From assembly GCA_012512055.1 (NCBI GenBank), contig JAAZEW010000341.1:1-9617 (forward strand): a stretch of 9,617 bases of DNA. Direction: 5' to 3'. Position 1 is the first letter of the stretch, and every line of letters starts with the position of its first letter. This document shows, piece by piece, positions 6,085 through 9,617 of the stretch. The DNA comes from Bacillota bacterium (lineage in GTDB: Bacteria; Bacillota_G; SHA-98; UBA4971). The notes beneath the pieces were generated by a model, which was not told the origin of the DNA, did not search any database, and saw only the letters and a list, made by a program, of their open reading frames with translations. Both the position numbers and the translations under genes were made by a program.

Positions 6085-6787
6085 GGATATTCACGTCTAC
6101 TATGATGGAATTCACGCAATCAAAGGGGTTTCCATGACTGTGCCCCAAGGCTCCTTGGTTACGCTTGTGGGTTCTAACGGGGCGGGGAAGACTACTTTGT
6201 TGAGGACAATCTGCGGGCTGAAAAGGCCAAAAGAAGGCAGTATATCTTTTAAGGATTCGAACCTTCTGGACAAGAGCGTCACCGGGATTGTTCAAATGGG
6301 GATTAGCATGGTGCCTGAAGGCAGGCAGATATTCCCTGATCTTACAGTCTTGGAAAACCTTCATTTAGGCGCATATACAAGGACGGATGCCAATGGGATT
6401 AGCCGTGACTTAGATTGGGTGTTCAAGCTGTTTCCGCGGTTGAAAGAACGCGTTCGTCAGAAAGGCGGAACCCTGTCCGGAGGCGAGCAGCAGATGCTCG
6501 CTATCGCAAGAGGGCTCATGTCGAGGCCCACCCTTCTTCTGATGGATGAACCTTCGCTTGGCCTTGCTCCTATCTTGGTGGAAGAGGTTTTCGCAATCAT
6601 TCAGGAGATCCATTCTGAAGGTGTCACGCTGCTTTTGATAGAGCAGAATGCCCAGGCTGCTCTCAGTGTTGCTGATTACGGATATGTTATGGAGTCAGGC
6701 GCAATTTCCCTGGAAGGGAAAGGCGAAGATCTCTTGCATGATGAAGCGGTAAGACGCGCATACCTCGGCGGTGAGGCTTTTAAGTAA
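6071..6787 (+). CDS. livF: Branched-chain amino acid-type ABC transporter ATP-binding protein, LivF family
   Basis: Second ATPase subunit, 238 residues, the usual LivF length. Motifs: Walker A GSNGAGKTT (34-42), Q-loop region VPEGRQIFPDLTVLENL (Gln 86), signature LSGGEQQMLAIARGL (135-149), Walker B LLLMDEPSLGLAP (155-167), and LLLIEQNAQAAL (188-199), where Gln 192 replaces the switch His, as is normal for LivF. The start is TTG 6071: the codon just before it in this frame is TAA (6068-6070), and no ATG or GTG occurs before essential family sequence. The G-rich run at 6058-6067 probably serves as SD. The gene overlaps livG by 14 bases, so translational coupling is likely. It forms the nucleotide-binding dimer with LivG. 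Confidence 0.94.
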   Translation: MLDIKDIHVYYDGIHAIKGVSMTVPQGSLVTLVGSNGAGKTTLLRTICGLKRPKEGSISFKDSNLLDKSVTGIVQMGISMVPEGRQIFPDLTVLENLHLGAYTRTDANGISRDLDWVFKLFPRLKERVRQKGGTLSGGEQQMLAIARGLMSRPTLLLMDEPSLGLAPILVEEVFAIIQEIHSEGVTLLLIEQNAQAALSVADYGYVMESGAISLEGKGEDLLHDEAVRRAYLGGEAFK

Positions 6788-6802
6788 CGGAGTCGGACGG
6801 CA

Positions 6803-8029
6803 ATGGAGTCCGCAGGCAATGTGCCAAGAAAGCAGATAAGCTTTCGAGACGAAGTAACGGAAATACCTTCAACTACATATGGGACGTTTGGCTTATATGG
6901 ATATCCTGCCAAGTTCATTCCGCAGGTAATTGCATATGTATTGAATGAATATGCCGATCCCGGGATGACTGTTTTCGATCCTTTTGCAGGCTATGGTACC
7001 ACAGGGGTTGTATCAGGCGTTTATGGCCATGATTACGAGCTTTGGGACTTGAACCCCCTCTTAGAGACCTTGCACAAGGTTGCCACAATGAAACAGCCTA
7101 AACAAGACGTAGGCAATTTACTTGCTGAGATGAAACGCTGTAACCATGAGTTCATTCCCGATTGGTCCAACGTCCGCTACTGGTTTCCCCGGGAGTTCCT
7201 GCCTTTCCTCTTTAAAGTATGGGGTTTCTATCACTCATTAACAGATGAAGAGGCTAAGTCACTCTTGACAATACCCCTACTTAAGATTACTCGCATCTTC
7301 TCTCATGATGATATAGAGCGTCAGAAGCTTTCTAAGTCTCCGAGGTCCGGAAAGAGGGTAGGCCGACTTCTCAAAGACAATTGGCAGGACATATTCTATG
7401 AAAAAGTTGAGGAAGAAGTGTGCGCCATTATCAAAGGAGTCGCGGAACATCACGCGCTCTCTCCGAAGCCTGTAGAATCCACTGTCAGAGGTGGTGTGGA
7501 TACTCTCACAATGGATTTAGCTGAGGAAATGGATATACTCATCACTTCACCCCCTTACTTGCAGGCACAAGAATATATACGTCATGCCAAGATGGATCTG
7601 TTTTGGCTTGGCTACCCTGAGTCTCTTATCAAAGAGTTGAGCAAGAAAGAAATCCCGTACAGGGATGTGGAGCCTTGTGAAATCAGGTCAGACATATATC
7701 ACAGGATTCGGAGGCAAGTAGAAGAGGAAAACTTGCTGAAGATCTTCGATGTATATTTCTGGGGGGTCCTTGGCGCCCTAACCCGATTACAGGAAAAGAT
7801 ATCTTCGTACCTGTTTCTTTTCGTGGGTCCGGCTACATTAAGGGGGCGTCCTATGCCTATTGATGATATTTTCCTTCAGCATTTCACCGCGTTAGGATGG
7901 ACTCACAAAATTACCCTTGTTGACACAATAGTGACTCGCAGGATGTTCTTCTACAATAACAACCCGGCTACCGGATTGAAAGATAAGAGGATGCGTACTG
8001 AGAGCTTAGTGGTGTTGAAGAGGCGATAG
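6803..8029 (+). CDS. Site-specific DNA amino-methyltransferase (SPPY type)
   Basis: A 408-residue SAM-dependent methyltransferase of the N4-cytosine/N6-adenine group. Motif X-like YPAKFIP is at 34-40, motif I FDPFAGYGTTG at 58-68, an acidic motif II in ELWDLNP (79-85), and the catalytic motif IV ITSPPY at 247-252. SAM-binding motif I precedes motif IV, unlike the beta-class order of the minus-strand methylase at the right edge. About 180 residues between the two motifs are rich in charge and probably carry target recognition. SPPY is commonest among N4-cytosine enzymes, but the modified base cannot be fixed from it. The ATG is 15 bases after the livF stop with CGGAG at 6789-6793 as SD, so it may be transcribed with liv. 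It converges on an XhoI-like nuclease gene ending at 8134, so it may be an accessory or alternative cognate methylase. The DNA-methylase call is strong; its partner and target are unknown. Confidence 0.85.
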   Translation: MESAGNVPRKQISFRDEVTEIPSTTYGTFGLYGYPAKFIPQVIAYVLNEYADPGMTVFDPFAGYGTTGVVSGVYGHDYELWDLNPLLETLHKVATMKQPKQDVGNLLAEMKRCNHEFIPDWSNVRYWFPREFLPFLFKVWGFYHSLTDEEAKSLLTIPLLKITRIFSHDDIERQKLSKSPRSGKRVGRLLKDNWQDIFYEKVEEEVCAIIKGVAEHHALSPKPVESTVRGGVDTLTMDLAEEMDILITSPPYLQAQEYIRHAKMDLFWLGYPESLIKELSKKEIPYRDVEPCEIRSDIYHRIRRQVEEENLLKIFDVYFWGVLGALTRLQEKISSYLFLFVGPATLRGRPMPIDDIFLQHFTALGWTHKITLVDTIVTRRMFFYNNNPATGLKDKRMRTESLVVLKRR

Positions 8030-8050
8030 CAACTCGCCATTTGGGGCCGG

Positions 8051-8120
8051 GCATGCCACATTTTGACCATGCTGCCGAGAAAATGCAGGTAATCCTCGCA
8101 GAGGCAAGCCTCGCATTACC
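8051..8120. repeat. Weak inverted and direct repeats in the convergent intergenic gap
   Basis: The 104-base gap between the converging methylase and endonuclease genes holds GCATG/CATGC (8051-8055 and 8068-8072), GGTAAT/ATTACC (8088-8093 and 8115-8120) and a direct repeat CCTCGCA (8094-8100 and 8109-8115). Any of these could fold into a modest bidirectional terminator, but none has a proper T-run. The case is weak. Confidence 0.25.
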
Positions 8121-8133
8121 GCTCCCGACACCG

Positions 8134-8841
8134 TTACAGATTCCTTAGAATCGACATTTGCGCCTGAAGAGATGATACGAAGTGCTGGAAAGACAAGGAT
8201 TGATCCGGTGTTGCGACTATTGGGGGGGTGTGATTGAAATCCGCTGTAAGGAGGCAGGTTGCGTCATAAAGACGCTCTAGAACGAGTCTTCGACAGAAGA
8301 TTGCATAACGCTCCTTATAGGAGGCATCTCTGAACACTCGATCAACCTGAAAATGAGGCTCTCTTACCGAGACGGGTACTGATGACTCTCTGCAATCCTC
8401 CAATAGGAACAAGTATCCAAGCCAGGGCCTAATTGTGTAGCCAAGTCTGCCTTCCCTATACGCAGTCCATAGGTCGTTAGCACTACCAATGGCTTCCTCA
8501 ACTCTGTTATTGAAATTGTTACCGAATGAAGGACCGCACTGGGACTTGAATTCCAGAGCTACGCCTAGCGCTCCCCTGTATATCACAATGAGATCCCATT
8601 TCTTCTCTGGACGGTAATAACCGGGTAGTTCTATACGAGCCTTTTCATAAATACAATCCTCGGGGATTCCGCACTCAATGATAACTTGGCGGATTAGACC
8701 CACGAATCCGTCCATTTGAGTTCCACCGGTGACTGCACCCCTAAGACCCGCATCAACTCTACCGGATTCGGCCTGTCTTTGCTTTTGCTCATTTCGTGCC
8801 GCCCAATAAAAAGATGCAGCTTTCCTTATCCCATGATTCAT
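8134..8841 (-). CDS. Type II restriction endonuclease, XhoI/PaeR7I family
   Basis: A 235-residue nuclease, close to the length of PaeR7I and XhoI. It carries the family's most recognisable stretches: GLRGAVTGGTQMDGF (32-46), ELPGYYRPEKKWDL (71-84), GVALEFKSQCGPSFGNNFNNR (93-113), EEAIGSANDLWTAYREG (115-131), PWLGYLFLLEDC (139-150) and SYKERYAIFCRRLV (174-187). The PD-(D/E)xK active site is visible as Asp 83 followed by Glu 97-x-Lys 99. Characterised family members cut CTCGAG, so that or a close variant is the expected target. The start is ATG at 8839-8841 with AAGGTGAG (8850-8857, minus strand) 8 bases upstream. It begins 30 bases after the stop of the methylase upstream, on the same strand, in the usual methylase-then-nuclease order. 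All catalytic residues are present and nothing is truncated, so it is probably active. Confidence 0.92.
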   Translation of the reverse strand: MNHGIRKAASFYWAARNEQKQRQAESGRVDAGLRGAVTGGTQMDGFVGLIRQVIIECGIPEDCIYEKARIELPGYYRPEKKWDLIVIYRGALGVALEFKSQCGPSFGNNFNNRVEEAIGSANDLWTAYREGRLGYTIRPWLGYLFLLEDCRESSVPVSVREPHFQVDRVFRDASYKERYAIFCRRLVLERLYDATCLLTADFNHTPPIVATPDQSLSFQHFVSSLQAQMSILRNL

Positions 8842-8849
8842 GAAGATAT

Positions 8850-8857
8850 CTCACCTT
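8850..8857 (-). promoter_or_regulatory. Ribosome binding site of the restriction endonuclease gene
   Basis: On the minus strand AAGGTGAG lies 8 bases before the ATG at 8841, in the short gap after the methylase stop. It supports ATG 8841 as the start and independent, efficient translation of the nuclease from the shared message. Confidence 0.6.
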
Positions 8858-8871
8858 AAGGCAGCGTGCTT

Positions 8872-9617
8872 TCAGAATAAGCTCGCTTGATACTCGACGT
8901 CGTACACCGGCTCCCGGAGTTTTATACCTGCTTCTAGAGCTCTCTTAGTAGCAAGTTCAAGGTACGCCTGGTCTATCTCTATCCCAATACTATTACGTCC
9001 TGTAGTGGAGGCGGCAATAGTGGTCGTGCCCGTTCCCGCGAAAGGATCCAGTACGGTATCTCCCACAAAACTAAACATTCTAATTAATCGCGTTGCAAGT
9101 TCGAGCGGGAACGGTGCTGGATGGTGTCTTGTGGACTCTCCGGGCACGTCGGACCAAATCTGTTGGAACCACTTTCGCTGATTCTCCTGAGATATGACGC
9201 TGAGGATTCGAGCTTCTGAACTTGGACTCCTATAAGCTCCGGGTTTTCGCTGCATAAGAATGAATTCAATATCATTCTTGATAACACCGTTCGGTTCGTA
9301 CGGTTTGCCGAGGAAACCGCTATTTCCTGAGACTTCATACGCAGCGTTTGCGATTTTGTACCAGATTATTGGCGCGAGGTTATCGAAGCTCAATAGGCGG
9401 CAGCGTTCCTGAATACTGGCGTGTAGGGGCATAACCATATGACGCCCGTGCTTTCTGCGGGACATACACACATCTCCTACGACTATTACCAGGCGTCCGC
9501 CTTTCACGAGAACGCGCCAACATTCCCGCCAGACCTTGTCCAGTTCGTCGAGGAACGTTTCGTAGTCATCCAGGTGACCCAGTTGCCCGGGTGTATCTCG
9601 GTAGTTCTTAAGATTCC
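8872..9617 (-). CDS. Beta-class site-specific DNA methyltransferase of the R-M system, 5' partial
   Basis: The frame is open from the right edge to TGA at 8872-8874, giving 247 C-terminal residues of an N4/N6-methylase (N6_N4_Mtase family). The first visible residues, NLKNY (the two preceding bases GG would fit a Trp), are what normally follows the catalytic S/D-PPY, so motif IV should lie just beyond the window. Next come DELDKVWRECWRVLVKGGRL and VVGDVC (motif V/VI region), then a target-recognition stretch with IIWYKIANA and GFLGKPYEPN. Then come HPAPFPLELATRLI (165-178) and motif I VLDPFAGTGTTTIAAS (188-203), ending GIEIDQAYLELA. Catalytic-first, SAM-motif-last is the beta-class order. A GTG at 9507 lies in frame but is not the start. 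The gene is 30 bases upstream of the XhoI-like nuclease gene and is most simply its protective methylase. Whether it makes N4-methylcytosine or N6-methyladenine depends on the hidden PPY motif. Confidence 0.9.
   Translation of the reverse strand, partial: NLKNYRDTPGQLGHLDDYETFLDELDKVWRECWRVLVKGGRLVIVVGDVCMSRRKHGRHMVMPLHASIQERCRLLSFDNLAPIIWYKIANAAYEVSGNSGFLGKPYEPNGVIKNDIEFILMQRKPGAYRSPSSEARILSVISQENQRKWFQQIWSDVPGESTRHHPAPFPLELATRLIRMFSFVGDTVLDPFAGTGTTTIAASTTGRNSIGIEIDQAYLELATKRALEAGIKLREPVYDVEYQASLF

Noticed and set aside
8101..8112. GAGGC-AA-GCCTC as the terminator of the converging genes
   Set aside because: The two-base loop is too tight and there is no T-run on either side.

Overview
The window looks like ordinary bacterial chromosome of middling G+C. 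Genes are tightly packed, Shine-Dalgarno sequences are strong (AAAGGAG, GAGGTGG, GGGAGG), and ATG, GTG and TTG starts are all used. The substrate-binding protein of the central operon has a plain Sec signal peptide ending in A-T-A and no lipobox cysteine, which points to a diderm cell with a periplasm. The zinc-ribbon family at the left edge is common in Bacillota, Chloroflexota and several anaerobic lineages. I cannot place the organism more precisely.

Layout. (1) 1-222: 3' part of a CxxC zinc-ribbon gene, then a terminator-like hairpin. (2) 408-833: a small membrane-anchored protein with its own plausible promoter and strong SD; it resembles LLH-family phage holins in architecture only. (3) 902-1722: wreckage of a YyaL/DUF255 (thioredoxin-domain) gene. 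It has lost an internal block including the catalytic thioredoxin part and is cut off again at its 3' end. The second break abuts the C-terminal remnant of a PIN-domain toxin on the minus strand (1712-~1840). This is a rearrangement scar. (4) 2032-6787: a complete five-gene branched-chain-amino-acid-type ABC uptake operon, livK-livH-livM-livG-livF. A perfect 12-bp stem-loop lies between livK and livH, and the remaining junctions are overlapping or nearly so. (5) 6803-8029: an amino-methyltransferase gene starting 15 bp after livF on the same strand. (6) 8134-9617, minus strand: an XhoI/PaeR7I-family restriction endonuclease preceded by a beta-class amino-methyltransferase whose 5' end runs off the right edge.

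How the genes work together. LivK should capture an amino acid or similar small ligand in the periplasm, LivH and LivM form the membrane channel, and LivG and LivF hydrolyse ATP to drive import. Regions 5 and 6 form a type II restriction-modification locus: the nuclease should cut CTCGAG or a close relative, and its upstream neighbour is the natural cognate methylase. The second methylase is convergent with the nuclease and sits where the liv operon could transcribe it.

I see no clear evidence of a wholly new system. The points most worth a second look are the two-methylase XhoI-type locus, the double-truncation scar, the intercistronic hairpin, and a possible 11-codon leader peptide before livK. 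No tRNA, rRNA, CRISPR array, insertion sequence or attachment site was recognised.
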